Shown here in pieces: positions 19,288-34,300 of a stretch of DNA of 64,000 nucleotides. The stretch lies in the NCBI GenBank assembly GCA_029449235.1, contig JANATG010000003.1, forward strand, positions 682,001 through 746,000. The letters run 5' to 3'. The notes beneath the pieces are model-generated. The model did no database searches and had not been told where the DNA came from. It was given only the letters and a program-made list of their open reading frames with translations. Made by a program: the position numbers and the translations under genes. Position 1 is the first letter of the stretch. The number at the start of each line of letters is the position of its first letter. Source of the stretch: Linnemannia schmuckeri. Its lineage: Eukaryota; Mortierellomycota; Mortierellomycetes; Mortierellales; Mortierellaceae.

Positions 19288-22200
19288 TCAGAAGACAAGG
19301 TTCTTGGCAATCCCTGGCAAAAAACTTCCGTAAACCACATCCGATACCCCATTCAACCCATCCCTCAACCATCCAATCTCCTCTCCACCAGTCGTCTTGA
19401 CCGAGAACTCAAACTGGAATTTATCCCCCGGATTCATCAACCCCGCCAGGATACCAAAAAATTCAAAGAAACTGAATTTCATCATGGCCAGCATCGGGAT
19501 CTGGTTATTGCCGGCATTTTGAAGGACGTTGTTGATGTGGATGGGGGAGGAAGGAGTAGGGTTGGTGTTGTAGATTTCCATGACATCGGTAGTGGGGCCT
19601 TGTTTGATGATGATGTGAACAGGACCCATGTCGACTCGGAGCGGGCCTTTGTTGGGATAGGTGACGGAAAAGTCTGCGCTCAAGGGGGAGAGGTGGGTCT
19701 TGACGTCTGTGGCTGACATAGAGGAGTCGGAGACGATTGAAGGGAGGTAGATCATCAGACCGGTGAAGACTGTGCACGGACCCAGGTTAATGCCTCGTAG
19801 GGTGATATCCTGGATAACGTTCTTGCCCTGCAGACTGTTGGTGATCATCGAGCTCACCGCAGGTTGGGCAGCAGGTTCGGCAGCCCGGACAGTGGTACCG
19901 AGGGACCAAGGAGAGCGGCTCAGGTCCATCAATGTGATGTCTGCGGTCGCAAAGGTATCGTTCTTGTAGTAGCCCGCAAGACCGATAGGGAAATTGAGCT
20001 TCAGAGGCAGGCCGTTCAGAGAAACACCCGAGATGGCGATCGATGCTTTGACACCGGTCGCGGTGAGGAGGGTGTTTACGTCGCTCAATTGGAGCGACCC
20101 AGGCTTACCCACGAACGACTGTAGGTACTGGAAGACCGAGTTGACACTGATCGTCAGACCGATTTTGGAGGCGAGGTCAAAGGACTGACCAGCAGAGGCA
20201 CCAAACTTGACAGTGTTGATGACGAGTGAACCAGGGACATTGCCAACTGTCGAGAACAGGAGCTGCGAGATTGGAGTTGAAAGCGAGGCAATGATGCTCT
20301 TGGCAGCGGGTTGAAAGGGAAGAGCCAAGGTGAGAGCAAGCTTGCCGTTGGCAAGTTGCAAGTCGCTGATCGTGGGGTAGACGAACCCATTGCCGTTAAT
20401 TAAGACCTGAAGACCGATGTACGGCATCCCGACGGAGACCTTGGACCCAATACCGCCGATCGCGGCACCGACAGCAACAGAAAGTTCGGTAGCACCAAGG
20501 GCTGCAATATCCAACTGGCTGATACTGAGTGTAGAGCTGCCGTCACCGCCAGAGAAAATGCCACCGACCCAAGCCGCGAGCTGCTGGATGTAAGGACCAA
20601 TAGGAACCGAGACCTTGACCTTGTCCAGGATATGGAACACCTTATTAGCACTGCCCCCAAAGGCAATATTAGACAGAACCAAGTTGACACTCTGCGCTTC
20701 GCCGCCGTTACCCATGGCTTCTGCAGCAATGGCCGCAATCTTGGCCTGGATATCGCTACCACTGGCCAAGTTGAGCAGAGCGTTGGCCTTGACGACGATC
20801 TGATTGTTGCCAGAGGAGAGAGCAATACCGGGGACAGAGACAGTCGCCAATGAGGTGGTATCCAAGAAGGCGTGGAGACTGACATAGTTGAGCAACAGCT
20901 TGGCGTCAAACTGGTAGCCGAGAAGGGCGATTGCAAAATCGGCGCCAATGTTAGGAGGGCTCTTCATGTTCATGTCGGCGCTCTGGAGGCTCAGGTTGTC
21001 CAAAAACGAGGTTCCGGCGTCGGACCCACCAGTAGCAGGGGTGACAACCGAGATGATACTAGAAGTTGGAATGGGGATTTGGATGCCCTGGAGGAAGGTG
21101 TAGACATTACTCTCGCTGGGGCCGAAGGTGAGACCAGAAATGACGACAATACCCTGAGGAGTCTGACCAGCAACAAGAGCATTAACAAGGCTAGCAGCCA
21201 GAGTCTGAGTACTATCGCTCTCCTCCAAGGCAATGTCGAGGTGAGTAGCGATGGTTAAACTAGTGCCACTGGTGCCGAGCTGGATCTTGGGGATGTCGAT
21301 CTTGGCCAGAGGGACATTGCTGGCAGACATGCTCAAGCCAACATATCCGACAGTCAACTCGGCAAGGAGGGCCAGGTTCTGAAGAGCAATGTTGGCATCG
21401 ATACCGATAGTAGGCGCCTGGTTCAAATCGATCGCAAGTCCCGAGAGACCAAGGCTGTTCAACAAGGAACCTGCGCCGCTGAGAAGACTTCCGAGCTTGG
21501 CAACGTAGGACGACACGTCGATGGGGATGGTGAGACCCTGGAGGATAGTGAAGACGTTAGTTTGAGAGCCGCCAAAGACCAAGCCAGAGAGGACAAGGTT
21601 AGTGGCGGGGACAGTCTGATTGTTGACGACCGCACCAATTAAGTTGTTGACGACTGAGTTGAGTTCCTTGCTGGTCGACATGTCAATGTCAAGGTGCGCA
21701 GAGATGGAAAGAGCACCATTGACAGGCCTTAAAGTGAACTGGGGGATAGCAACTTGGGCTAGACCGACGGTATTGAGGGCGAGATTGAGACCGACATAGT
21801 TCAGCTTGATTTCGGCAGGGATGGTGACGTTCTTGATGGCAACAGTCGTATCGATGCCGATGGCCTGCGGGTTGTTGAGGTTGACCTTCAGTACCTTGAG
21901 GTCAAGATCATCCAACAAGCTACCACTACTACCACTAAAGATCGCTCCAAGCTTTTGTATGTAGGGGGCGACGGCAATGTTAAACTTGACTTGGGATAGG
22001 ATATGGAAGAGGTGCTGCGGGTCGCCACCAAAGACAGGGTTATATATGACGAGGTTGGTAGGAGAGATGACCTTGCCAGGGTAACGAAGGGCACTGAGTA
22101 ACTTGGTAATTTGGGAGCTGGCTTCCTCGCCTTGCTGGAGGTTGAGGCTTGCCTTGAAGTCGATCGAGAGCTGGTTGTTGGCCGAGGTTAAGGCCAACGA

Positions 22201-25200
22201 GGGGATGGTAAGGTCGCCCAAGGGAATGGCATCCAATCCAAAGGACGCACCGATGTAGCTAATGCTGAGATCGACAGGGAGTGTGAGGTCCTTGATCTGG
22301 AGACCACCTTGCACACCAGCAACCGAGGGGCCGTTCAAATCCAAGACGAGCCCAGACAAGACCATTTTGTTCGTGTTGAATCCACCGGCACCGGAAAACA
22401 ACTGAGCAATGGTTACTCTAGCCTTTGTCAAAAGCTCAGTCAGAGCAAAGGGATACTGGATCAAGGCAAACGTCTGAATATTATCCGATGCCGAGACACC
22501 AAACACAGACTTGGAAACCACAAGGCTATTGACAGGAGAAGTAGTAGTAGTGTTGGACGACAAAAAGTTGACAATGTTGGCGATGTCGGTCTGGACTGCA
22601 GGTGTATCCTCGATGGCAATGGCGGCCATGAAGGCAAGGATGAGCTGGTTATTGGAGGTGGAGATGTTGATTGAGGGGATGTCAACGTGACCCAGTGCGT
22701 GATTGTCAAGTGCAAGATCTAAACCGAAATATCCGATGTCGACTGCAGCTTTGAGGGAAAAGTTGCCGAGTGCGATCGAGGTACTAAGGTCCATGACAGG
22801 AGCCTTGTCTAGACCCAAAGAGATTGCGTCAATCTTCAGCTTATCCAAGAGACTACTGGTCGCCTTGGAGAAATCAATACCCAAAATGGCAGAGAGGGCA
22901 GCCAGGTTGGATTTGGTGAAGAGATCCTTGGACGGGTAGGCAATATTGATCTGCGAGAACAAATCAAAATAATCCGAGGGTGAAGCACCGATGCGCAGGT
23001 TATGGAGAGTTAACTGCTCAGGGGTGCTACCAAACTGATCACTCATGAGTTTAGCAAGGAAGGCGGTGATTTTGGCCTGGCTAGTGATAGCGTTGTTGAA
23101 GTTGAGATCGATGCCGCCTTGGAGGGAGTTGGCACCGGGGACAAAGGCCAGATCGTTGAGGCCGAGGGTTGCAAGATCGACATTGTCAAGACCGCCACTG
23201 ATTCCGATGTAGGGGATAGAGACAGAGATGGGGTTGGGGTTGGAGAAGGTGGCCCTTGCACCGACATGAAGACCGGCGTTGGGGATGGTGGACAGTGAAA
23301 AGTCGGCGACGTTGAATCCGAGCTGAGCAAGTGTACCGTTGAGGAACCCGCCAGAGGAGGCTGTGAGAGAATGGAATGAGAAACAGAAAAATAATTTGGT
23401 GAGTGAGTGAGCTGCAAATGATCCAACTTGTAACTAAAACAAACAACGACGCACACTCTCCGACCAAATATCATCCAGCGCAAAGAGAAAGAAAGGGGTA
23501 CTTACAATCACTGCGCAATAGACCACTGAGGGGCAGCTCAAACGAGAGAGCAGAGAGGCCATCAATGATGTCACTTGGATTGTCACCAATGACAATTCCA
23601 GAGATGCCGATACTGCTAGTAACAGCCTGCTTGGCGATGATAGCGTTGACAAGGGTAGCAATTTTGCTGCTGATGGTGGGACCAGTGCCGACATTGAGAG
23701 CAATCCCAGCATCCATTTGAACACGGCCACCGGCATAGTTAAGCCCAGTGTTCATCTCCAGACCAGCCAACTGGGCGCCATCCAACTGAACCTGGATGCC
23801 AAAGTAGCCAATGTTGGCGACAACTGGAAGACCCAAGAAGACCTCGAGCTTGACGGCAGCGGTGATGAGATTGTTGGGGAGGACATTGATGCTGGCGCTA
23901 TGAATCGCCAACTCGAAAAGAGATCCGACTTTGATGCTGATTGCGTTCTGGACAACGGTAATGTTGGTGTGAAGAGAGCTACCGCCAAGGAGTGAGCCCG
24001 TGATGATACTCGATATGGGGCCAGACGCTGACAGGCCGCTGAGAGTGTTAATAGCATCTGAGGGAGAGACACCAATAGCCAAATTTCCGACACCAGCAGT
24101 GATACCGTTAGGCGCGCCGGTAGAGATTCCGTCCAACAACTGTGCGACAGTAGCGGGGACCGATGGGTTGGGTTGTCTGAAGACAAGTCCAACACCGACC
24201 GACACAGCGATTTTGCCCTGGCCAGAGCCGACAAGGTTGGTTAGGAACAACTGACCAAGCAAGTCGTCGTTGAGGATGACATCCAAGGCGAGATACGGAA
24301 TATTTAAGTCCAACAAGAAGGGGAAGGGGAGCTGGATCTTGGGCTGGAGCAAAAGGGTGTGTCCAGGAGCGGTGGAGATGGCCAGGCTTTGAATATACTG
24401 CAACAGGGAAGGACCAAAACCACCGAGCTTGCTGAGGTCGATAGGGAAGGGGAGAAGTGGCTCGACGAGCCCCAGGACCAATTGCTGAAGAACAATGGTG
24501 TTGTACCCCAACAGGGGTAGGTCAACAGTGACACCGCTGAACAGGGTGTTGAGGACTGTGCCTGTCGCAGAGGTGTCATTAGAGCTACCGAAGGTCAGGT
24601 TGCCAATGTTCACAGTCTGGCTCAGCTGACCTGCAACCAAAGGAAAGAAAATAAAGGCAGGTATGTTAGCTTGCTGTGAGGGCTGCATGTCCGAACTCGA
24701 AAAATCAATTTACTGAACTCATTTTAGATTCACACACCAGCAAGAAAGCCATAAATAAAAGCTGAGAGCTGGACGGCGGCTTCAGCATCGTTGCTAAAAG
24801 TGAGGTCGATTTGAGTATCAGCAGCCATACGACCAGGGGCTAAATGGACAGCATGCATGCCAATGGTAGCAACACGAGTACTATTAAAGCCAAGGTCAGC
24901 CGTAATAAACGGGATATGGAGGGCAATATTCAGTGGGTTGTTCCATTCAAAGTCAGCAGCGAGGCTTAGCTTGGCACCAGAGACAGCCCTGATGACTAGT
25001 TTCTTGAGCGTAGGTGCCTCAAAGGCAACACTAGGGTTCAAAATACCCCAGAGACCAATGACTGGAGGAGGCGGGATGGCGTCGGGTGTAGGTGGGGGAG
25101 CTGACGATGCAGACTGGACAGGAATAGTAATGGATGGCAACCCCATGTTGGTTCCAGAGAGGGTAAAATCAGAAATGACGATTACCGGTGGAGGGCCGCT

Positions 25201-25716
25201 CGGAGTAGTTCTTCCCAAAAGATTGGTGACGAGGTTATTGAGAGAAACTTGGATTGCAGGACTAGGAGACACTTCAGGTAGAGCGATGGTGGCGTTGAGA
25301 AAGACAGGGCCCGTTCCACCAGGCAGGGTCAAGTTGTATGTCGTGACGTTGGCGATATTTTGACCATCGACCGCAATACTGAATCCAGCGCGACCAAGTG
25401 GTAGAGGGGTCTCGCTGAGAGGGTTCTTGAGTGTGCCGTTTGCAGTGAAAGAAATGAGAGTTGACGTATTAACAAAAACACCGATACTGGTAATATTGGC
25501 CATGCCAGGTGTAAGATAACTCGTTGCAATGCTGGGGGCTGGCTTGGGCACCAGAGGATCGAGCCCACCGAGGATGATAGCGCCGGGAGAGTCGGTTGTC
25601 GGGTCAGCTGTGGCGATGGGGAAGAATATGGATGCGATCATCGAAGTGCCGACCAGTGTCGTCATTGCCACGAGAGATCTCATTTTTGAGCTTCGTGTGG
25701 AGAGGAATAGGGTCAT
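19288..25716 (-). CDS. C1: giant DUF3712-type repeat protein, 2058 aa
   Basis: Exons (minus) 24738-25716, 23506-24630, 19288-23360; introns of 107 and 145 nt with consensus ends, and all three exons join in frame. ATG 25716 is chosen because the paralog at 34640 starts at the same place, with a similar 11-residue lead (S/DTRxS) before a hydrophobic MRSLVAMTT segment. This looks like a signal peptide or signal anchor, so the protein is probably secreted or in the vacuolar/endomembrane lumen. The rest is a chain of beta-rich units of about 130-160 residues. Each has a DLNxPxxxGI stretch, a TLPAxIxLxYxG strand, an IPxxxL turn and an FGxSxxNVFxxLQ linker, typical of fungal DUF3712/LEA-2-like proteins such as yeast Tag1. 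At least seven units lie in the last exon. No C-terminal membrane segment seen. Molecular role unknown. Confidence 0.88.
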
Positions 25717-27304
25717 GAAGGCGGAGGTTTGTGAAAGAAGTGATAGAGTATGTCGTAAAGCTATCAGATAGAGAGTTACGTTATTCCTGTGAAAAGTAAA
25801 GACGATCTAGTGTTATTATTGCACGCGCGTTAAGATGCTTTTTGGATATGTGGTACCGGTTGGTTGCTGTTCAATGTGGTGAGGCAAGGTATGAGGTAAA
25901 TGTAGTGCCGAGATTGAGGATATGCAGAACTTGCCTTTAACAAGTCGCCAGAACGAGAGATAGATGATCAAGATGATGGTGCCTGTAGAAGGAGTGAGGG
26001 GTGTGGAAGGGTGGCCAGAAGGGGAAGGAGAAGGGGCGGGAAGAAAGGAAGAATAAAACAAGGCGAGGAGGGTAACCTGGCAAGGAGGAAATGATATAAA
26101 TAAGCAAAGAGAAGAAGAGAGGGAATGGCAACAGCGAAAAAGAAAACAAAAAGAAAAAGAAAAAGAAAAAATAGGGTGGTGCAGGTGAAGAGAGGAAAGG
26201 AGGTATGGTATATGTGAATGTCAGTTTACAATGAACACCATCGAATCGGCTTTTTGAACGAGTAGACTGACTGTTCGAATGACCGTCTCTTACAGATCCT
26301 AGATAGCTCTTTTTTTTATTCTGAAATGAGGAAGCGCATGCTTATTAGGGTTATTAAGCGTAATGTACATGTACCTTTGCACATACACCCCGAGCGACAC
26401 TATCTGTTCTCCAGACTTTCCTCTAGTCTCTCTGCCTTCTGCTCAGCATCTGTGCTTGATATGACAGATACCTCTTGAAGATCGTTGTTTTGCTCTTTTC
26501 CTCCATATTTCCTTGTTGACCCTCGCTAACTGTCATATCCAAGTACCTGGTGCCTTGGCTCCGGGCTGGCAGCATCAATTCCTTTGCAAGGTTATAAAGA
26601 GATCGAAGAGAGAAAGGGGAATCAAGGGATCCAGAGTAAGCCCTCCCTCCAAACAAATAAGCAAACATCGAATGAGCGTATTGCTTGTAGCAGAGTAACA
26701 AGGTTTCGGGGGTTTCCCCCCACAGATTTATAGCGTGGAGAATACATCCAAGCAAGGAAGAGAGCGACAGTTAAAAAATGGGCGAACGGTGTCACCCCTA
26801 CCCCCTCCCCCGTCCTCCTTCACAAAAAAACAAGATAGAGAGGGAAAAAATTGAGGGACGGGAGAGGGAAGGGGTGACATCCAATTGGGTAATGTAGGAC
26901 AAGAAGCAAAACAGCATCAACACCAGACTAGCTTTATTAGCCAAAACAACAGAAAACATCAGGCGATGTTCTCCTCCAGCTACCTCTCTATCCCTCTACA
27001 CGGCGTCTGCAAAGGGGCCGTAGAGTAGTGAATATTAGGTTGCATGTCGAAGCAAATAAAATCTGTCAGCATAAGACGTCCAAATTGCCATGTGCGTCTT
27101 CAAAATCTCTTTTTGTGTGCTCTCCATGACGCACGTTAAATTAACCAACTTTAAAAGAGGGATTAGTATTGAGCCTCATCATGGCCCCCTCCTCTCTATA
27201 TCTCTCGACTCAATTGCTATGTATGTACTTTGCTTGGTCCATTAGCCAAAATGGGACGCTTATTTGTCCCATTGTTTACTTCCCTGTCAGCAACAATACT
27301 TCAA

Positions 27305-27338
<34 letters not shown>

Positions 27339-28328
27339 TATCCGCGGGCAATGGTCCTATGGTTTTCTCCTCACTCTGTCCTTCCCTCATTCAAAACCAT
27401 CGAGTCAAAATGTAAGTACTTCGTTTCGTCTCAGGTACCATCCGGTTTGGATGTGCTCTGCATGCTGGACATGAAAGAGAAATTACGACATGAAGGGAGA
27501 GTAAGGTGTAAAGTAGGCCAAAAAAAAGTGGTGCGCAGAGATGTAAAAGAACACCAAGCTGGTGCAGTAACTGTCCCAAAACAAGCACCGCCCTCTTCCT
27601 CTTGTCAGCTGTGTATATTCGAGTCACGGCATAGGCTCTCACATTGTTACAATAGATGCACACTCACGCCCAATACCTAACTCAGGCACAACAATCCACT
27701 AGTATATCGCTCAAAACGACTACTCCTGGCGCACCTTTTTTTTTCTCTTAAAGGTGTAGCACTGGTTTCTTTAAGTGTCTCGGCATCACCCTTAGCATCC
27801 GTAGCAGTCTTCTTCATCACTTTGCATTTTGTTTTCTTTACAACCAAACAAGTGCACATTCATGGCTAAAAGTATTCGAAGAGAAGAGGGAGAGAGGATA
27901 CAGAAAGTATGTAATATTATCTGGTAATTCTCCTCTTTTGTTCAATTGTGACTAGCCGTCTCGCAAGCCTTATGGCCCTCTCGTCTGGCTTCGCGAAGCG
28001 AGCACAAAAGACAAAAGTGTTTTTGAAGAGGGGGAGTGATGGATGGATGGTAGTACCTTTTTAATGAATGTTCGGACAGGGAAAACATAAAAGGAAAAAA
28101 AACATCCGTTGGTGGCATAATCCTATTTGAGAATGCACCTTTCTATTTTGTATTCCAATGGCCTATTCATCCATACATAAAACACCACCATGGCGCACCA
28201 CTTTTTTTTCTTTTGTTCATTAACAAAATAAATGTTTCATAAAGTTGATTTTTTGTACAGGGTTCATGATCGCTATCATAATTAAGTTTTGCGTTCTACA
28301 TTCTTCATTGACCTCTCTCTCCATCCCA
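25717..28328. other. intergenic 2.6 kb, no gene seen
   Basis: Upstream of C1 and downstream of C2. It holds an A/G-rich stretch near 26120-26175 (repeated AAAAAG), an A29 run at 27308-27336 and short low-complexity frames. Nothing with recognisable protein homology. Confidence 0.5.
27308..27336. repeat. poly-A run
   Basis: Twenty-nine consecutive A without a retroelement or target duplication beside it. Confidence 0.9.
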
Positions 28329-31300
28329 TTAAAAACCAAAGTTGACGTTCTGGAGGGCTTTGGCGAGGATAGGCAAGAGGTTGGCAAAGAGGGCATCGGG
28401 CATACCGTTCAGAGCGTCCTGCAACCAGGGCATAGGCTGACCAGAGGCCGTCTTCATCGAAAATACACACTGGAAGTTGTCCTTGGGGTTCAGAAGCGCT
28501 CCAATGATGGTGAAGAACTGCAAGAAGTTGAACTTTAAGGATGCGTTGAGCGCCAAGAAGTTGTTGCCGCCGTTCTGGTTGACGTTGTTGAGGTGGATGG
28601 GTCCTCCCAAGTTCTGGATCTCGATGACGTCGGTGTTAGGTCCTTGCTTGACCATAATGTCGATTGAGCCCACATCAACACGCATAGGGCCGCGGTTAAC
28701 GAAAGAGACGGCAAAGTCCATGCCCAGAGGTGAGAGATGCAATTTGAGCTGGTTCAGGAGTACGGTGATGGGCGACCAGAGGGTGATGACGGAAGGTTTG
28801 ATCTGAAGATCCTGAAGGGCGGTGAAGGAACCAAGGGTTACGCTACCGAGGGTCACATCTTGAACGGCGTTCTTCCGCTGGAGGACGCTGGGGAGGATCG
28901 AGTTCATGGCGGTACCAAAGGCAGGCTGGGTGACATTGATGTTGGTACTCAAAGCCCAAGGAGGCGAGGTGAGGGCCATCGAGGTGACCTGGATGCCAAG
29001 GAAGGCAACATTCTTGTGATATCCCGAGAGGGTAATGGGGAAGTTCATCTTGAGGGGCAAGCTACCCAGGGGATACCGGGCACAACAATCGTGGCCTGGA
29101 TACCCGTTGTAGTCAAGACCGTGTTCATATCATTCACGCGGAGTGGGTTATGGACATTAATGTAGGCCTGGGTCTTCTGGAAGACTGAGTTCAACTCGAT
29201 GTTAACCGCGACCTTCGAGGCAATGTCGAACGACTGGCTGGCTGAGGCTCCAAACTTGATGTTGTTGGCGACAATAGTGCCAGGGACAGTGCCGACAGTC
29301 GAGAACATCAGCTGCGAGACGGGGGTCGAGAGCGAGGCAATGATACTCTTAGCGACGGGCTGGAAGGGAAGAGCCAAGGTTAAAGACACCTTGCCGTTGA
29401 CCAATTGCAGGTTGTTGGTAGTAGGATAAACGAACCCATTGCCGTTGATAGCGACCTGAAGACCAATGTAGGGCATTTCGACCGAAACCTTGGATCCAAG
29501 ACCGTCAATAGCAGCACCAACAGCAACAGACAAGTCGTTGGGGTCAGTGGCGCTAATATCCAACTGAGTGACGCTGAGGGAGGCACCAGCAGACGCAGTG
29601 GTGTTGCCACCAATAATGCCTCCGACAATACCGATCAACTGCTGGATGTAAGGGCCAATAGGAACGGAGACCTGAACCTTTTCCAAGATGTGGAAAGTGC
29701 TAGAGGCGCCACCACCAAAGGCGATGTTGGAAACGACTAAGTTGGCGTTCTGGGCTCCACCATTACCCAGCATCTGGTTGACAATTGCAACAACCTTGGT
29801 CTGGATATCACCACCGCTGGCTAAGTTGACCAACGAGTGAACGCTCAAGGCGACCTGATTTTTGCCAGACGACAGCTGGATACCAGGGACAGTGATGGTG
29901 GCCAAAGGGGTGGTGTGTAAAAAGGCGCCGATGCTGATATAGCTGAGCAACAACTGGGCATCAAACTGGTAGCCGAGGAGGGCTATGACGATATCGGCAC
30001 TGATGCTGGGAAGGTTCTGCATGTTGATGTCGGCCTTGTGGAGATCCAATTTGCTGAGGATTGAGGTGGCGTTGGTTCCTGGGGTGGCGGGGATCAGCGA
30101 CAGAACCTTTGAGATTGGAATGGGGATCTGAACACCCTGGAATAAGGTGAAGGCGTTGTTGGCGCTGGCTTCGAGGGTGATACCCGTGATCAAGATAGTT
30201 CCCTGAGGAGCCTGACTGGTGACAATACCGTTGACAAAATCAGCAACGAGGGTCTTGGAGGCATCAGTCTCCTGAATGGTAGCATCAATGTGGGTGCTGA
30301 TAGTGAAATCGCGTCCGTTCTGTCCCAAGGCAAGCTTGGGAAGATCGACTTTGACCAAGGGAACACTGTTAATGCCGATATCGAGTCCGAGATAACCGAG
30401 GTTGAGCTTGGCAGGAAGGGTTAAGTTCCGGACAGCAATGTTGGCATCGATACCAATGACAGGGGCCTGGTTAAGGTTGATGGCCAAGCCAGAGAGTCCA
30501 AGACCGTTTAAGAGCGAACCAGCTCCACCAACAGCACCGCCAATCTGCGAGATGTAGGCCGAAATGTTGACGGGGATGACAACCCCTTGGAGGAAAGTGA
30601 AGACATTAGTGGCAGACTGACCAAAGACGGCGTTAGAGAGGATGATGTTGGTCTGAGGGAGGGTCTGGTTTCCGAAAACACCGCCAGCCAGTCCCGAAAG
30701 GGCCTTGCTCAATTCGGGGCTGGACAACAAAGCAACGTTGACATGGACCTTCAAAGCGAGGTCAGCGCCTTGAGGAGCCAAGCTGAAGGTGAGGATGGCA
30801 ACCTGGGCCAGAGGGACGGCGTTGATGGCAATGTTAGCACCGACGTAGTTGAGATTGATCTGGGCGGGGAGGATGATGTTCTTGACAAGGACTGAAGCAT
30901 CGATGCCAATGACCTGAAGAGAGTTCAAGTCGACGATCAAGTCGCTGATATCAACACGGCTCAACAGCGAAGGACCAGGGGCAGATTCCAAAGAACCGAT
31001 GACATTGCTCAAGATGGCAGTGGCATCAACAGGAATGGACACACTCTGGAGGAAGGTAAAGACGTTGATGGGGGAAGCACCAAAGGCAGCTCCAGAGATG
31101 ACGGGTTTGGTGGTAGGGATGGCCTGACCAGCCAAGACAGCTTGAATAAGGCCATTGATGGTCTGGGTCAAGGCATCGCTCTGCTGCAAGGTAAGGCTCA
31201 ACTTAACAGTAATGTCCAAGTTTCCGTTGTTGGGCGTCATACTTAACGAGGAGAGACCAAGCCTGATTAAGAGGACTTGATTGATGGCAACATCGGCACC

Positions 31301-34300
31301 GAGATAGTTCAGCTTGATCTGGGCAGGAAGAGTAAAGTTTATGAGCGAGATCGACGTTGAGACTCCGATGACCTGAGGAGAGTTGAGATTGACAACAAGA
31401 GCACCGATAGCAACACGGTTCAAAAGGTCGCCAGAACCAGCCAAAAGTGCAGGGAGCTTGTTGATGTAAGGAGCAACATTGATGGGGATGGCAATGCCTT
31501 GGAGGATGGTAAAGACGTTGGTTGAAGATCCACCAAAGACGGCACCAGAGATGACAATGTTGGTAGCGGGAGTGCTCTGGTTGTTGATGACACCGATGAC
31601 CAAACTGGTGATGGTGCTAGTCAATTCAGGGCTGGACAACAAAGCAACGTTGATGCGAGCAGTGATGGCCAAGGCACCATTAGCAGGCTTGAGGATGAAG
31701 GTGGGGATCGAGATCTGGACAAGACCGATGGTGTTAATAGCGATGTTTACTCCGATATAGTTGAGCTTAATCTCGGCAGGGATGGTGACGTTCTTGAGTG
31801 AGATGGCAGCGTCGATTCCAATGACCTGGGGAGAGTTGAGGTCGACAACAAGCGATCCGATGTCGAGACCAGCCAACAAGTTGCTGCCTCCGGCAACAGC
31901 ACCGTTCAACAGTCCACCGATCTGCTGGAGGTAAGGAGCCAGGGGAACGCTGACCTTAATCTGCGACAGGATGTGGAACAAGTAGTTGGTATCACCATCA
32001 AAGACGGGCTGGGAGATGACCAAGGCAGTAGGAGGAGTGACCTGACCAGGATTCAACAAGAATCCGATAAGCTTGGCGACCTTGCCGCTGGCGTCGGGGG
32101 TCTGCTTGACATCAATAAGGGCCTGGAAGTTGATCGACAAAGAGTTATTGGCTGAGGTAAGACCCAACTGAGGAATGGTCAAGCTGGCCAATGGAGTGGC
32201 GTCCAGGCCGATGGAGACTCCGACGTACTTGATATTGATGTTGGCAGGCAGAGTAACGTTCTTGACCAGGATGCCTCCCTGGATACCGATGACCGAGGGG
32301 CTGTTCAAGTCAAGGACCAATCCAGATAGAGCCAAGTTGCTGAGGTTCAATCCGCCAGCACCAGCAAGCAACTGGTTGATAAAGCTCTTGCCTGAAGCAA
32401 CAGAGGCGACACGGCAAGAGGGTACTTGATCAAGGCAAACGTCTGGATATTGTCAGAAACAGAGACTCCAAGAAGAGGGCGTGAGATCACATAGTTGGTG
32501 ATAGGCGAGATAGTGGTGTTGCTCACAAAGTAGTTGAACAGGTTGGCAATGTCAGTCTGGACTTCAGGGGTGTCCTGGAGAGTGACCGCGGCCTGGACGG
32601 CAAGTGTCAACTTGTTGTTGGCGCTGGTGAGAGTGATCAAGGGAACTTCTATGCGGGCCAAGTTATGGGCATTTAATGCCAGGTTGATGCCAAAGTAGCC
32701 AATGTTGGCAACAACGGGAAGTCCCAAGAAGACCTCGAGCTTGACGGCAGCGGTGATGAGATTGTTGAGAAGGGCAGCGACACTGGCACCATGGATGGTC
32801 AACTCGACCAACGTTCCGACCTTGATGCTGACGGCGTTCTGAGCAACAGTAACATTGGTCTGGGTAACGATGGTCTGGAGCAAGTTCCCAGTGTTGAGCG
32901 AGCCAGTGATAACGCTGGAGACAGGTACAGCAACGTTCAATCCGTTCAAAGTATTGATAGCATCCGTGGGGGAGACACCAATAGCCAAGTTGCCGACACT
33001 AGCAGTAATGTTGATGGGAGAACCAGTCGTGATTCCGTTAACCAGCTGTGCGATAGAAGGGGAGATCAAGGGAGCAGCTTCTCTAAAGATAAGACCAATG
33101 CCGACCGACACGAAGACCTGGCCCTGGCCAGAACCTACAAGGTTGGTAAGGAAGAGCTGACCGAACAAATTGCTGTTGAGATTGATGTCCAAAGCGAGGT
33201 ACGGAATATTCAATCCAACAAGGGGAAGGGAAGTTGGATCTTGGGCTGGAGCAAAAGGGTGTGTCCGGGAGCAGTAGAAATGGCAAGACTCCGGACGTAC
33301 TGCAACAGGGAAGGACCAGTGGCGCCGCTGAGCTTGCTGATGTCGATGGGGAAAGGGAGGTAGGGCTTGACAAGTCCCAAGACCAACTCCTGGATAGCAA
33401 CAGTGTTGATGCCCATCCGTGGGATATCGACAGTGACTCCGCTGAACAAGGTGTTGAGAAGAGTGCCGGTGGTAGAGCTTTTGTCGCCGTTACCAAAGGA
33501 CAAGTTGCCAATGTTGATGGTTTGGTGCAATTCGCCTGTTTTGCAAACACCGAGAAAAGGGGAAGGAATATTAGCAGCTATAAAATATACTCGACAGCAT
33601 GATACCACATGCGTTAAGATGTTTGAAATGCACGCTCAAAGTGGTCACCAGCAAGGAAATCATGGACAAAGGCGGCAAGTTGAACGGAAGCCTCAGGGTC
33701 GTTGTTGAACTTGAGATCCATCAAGGCATCGGCGGTCATGGGACCAGGAGCCAAGCGGATGGCATGGACACCGATAGTAGCAATACGGGTGCCGTTCAGA
33801 CCAAGATCATTTGAGATGTAAGGAATCTCAAGGTCAAGGTTCAAGGGTTGTTCCATGCAAAACCAACACCAGCAGTCAACTGAGCACTAGAGACAGCCTT
33901 GACGACGACCTTGTTCAGAGTGGGCCAGGCCAAAGTGATGTTAGGTTTGATGATCTCACCGAGACCGACAACTGGTGGAGGAGCAGGGATGGTAACATCG
34001 ACAGGCTTGATGGGTTCATTGCTGCCGATGGGCTGAACGGCGAGAGAGATGGGGGCTGTTCCAAGCTTGTTTCCACCGAGAGACAGGTCAGAGACGGTGA
34101 TGGTGGGGGCAGGTCCGCTGGGGGTGTTTCCACCAACGAGAGTAGAGACGAGGTTGTTGATGGAGGCCTGGACAGCTGGGTTGGCACTTCCGTCGGTAAC
34201 TTGAATCGTAGCGGTGACATCGACAGGGGTAATGCACCAGGCAAGGTGAGGCTGGAGGTAGTGATGTTGGCTAGACTGCGTCCGTCCAAAGTAACGGTGA

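Noticed and set aside
23752..24234. Minus-strand frames overlapping C1 and similar ones in C2
   Set aside because: Alternative frames of the DUF3712 coding sequence, which is spliced and open in the annotated frame.
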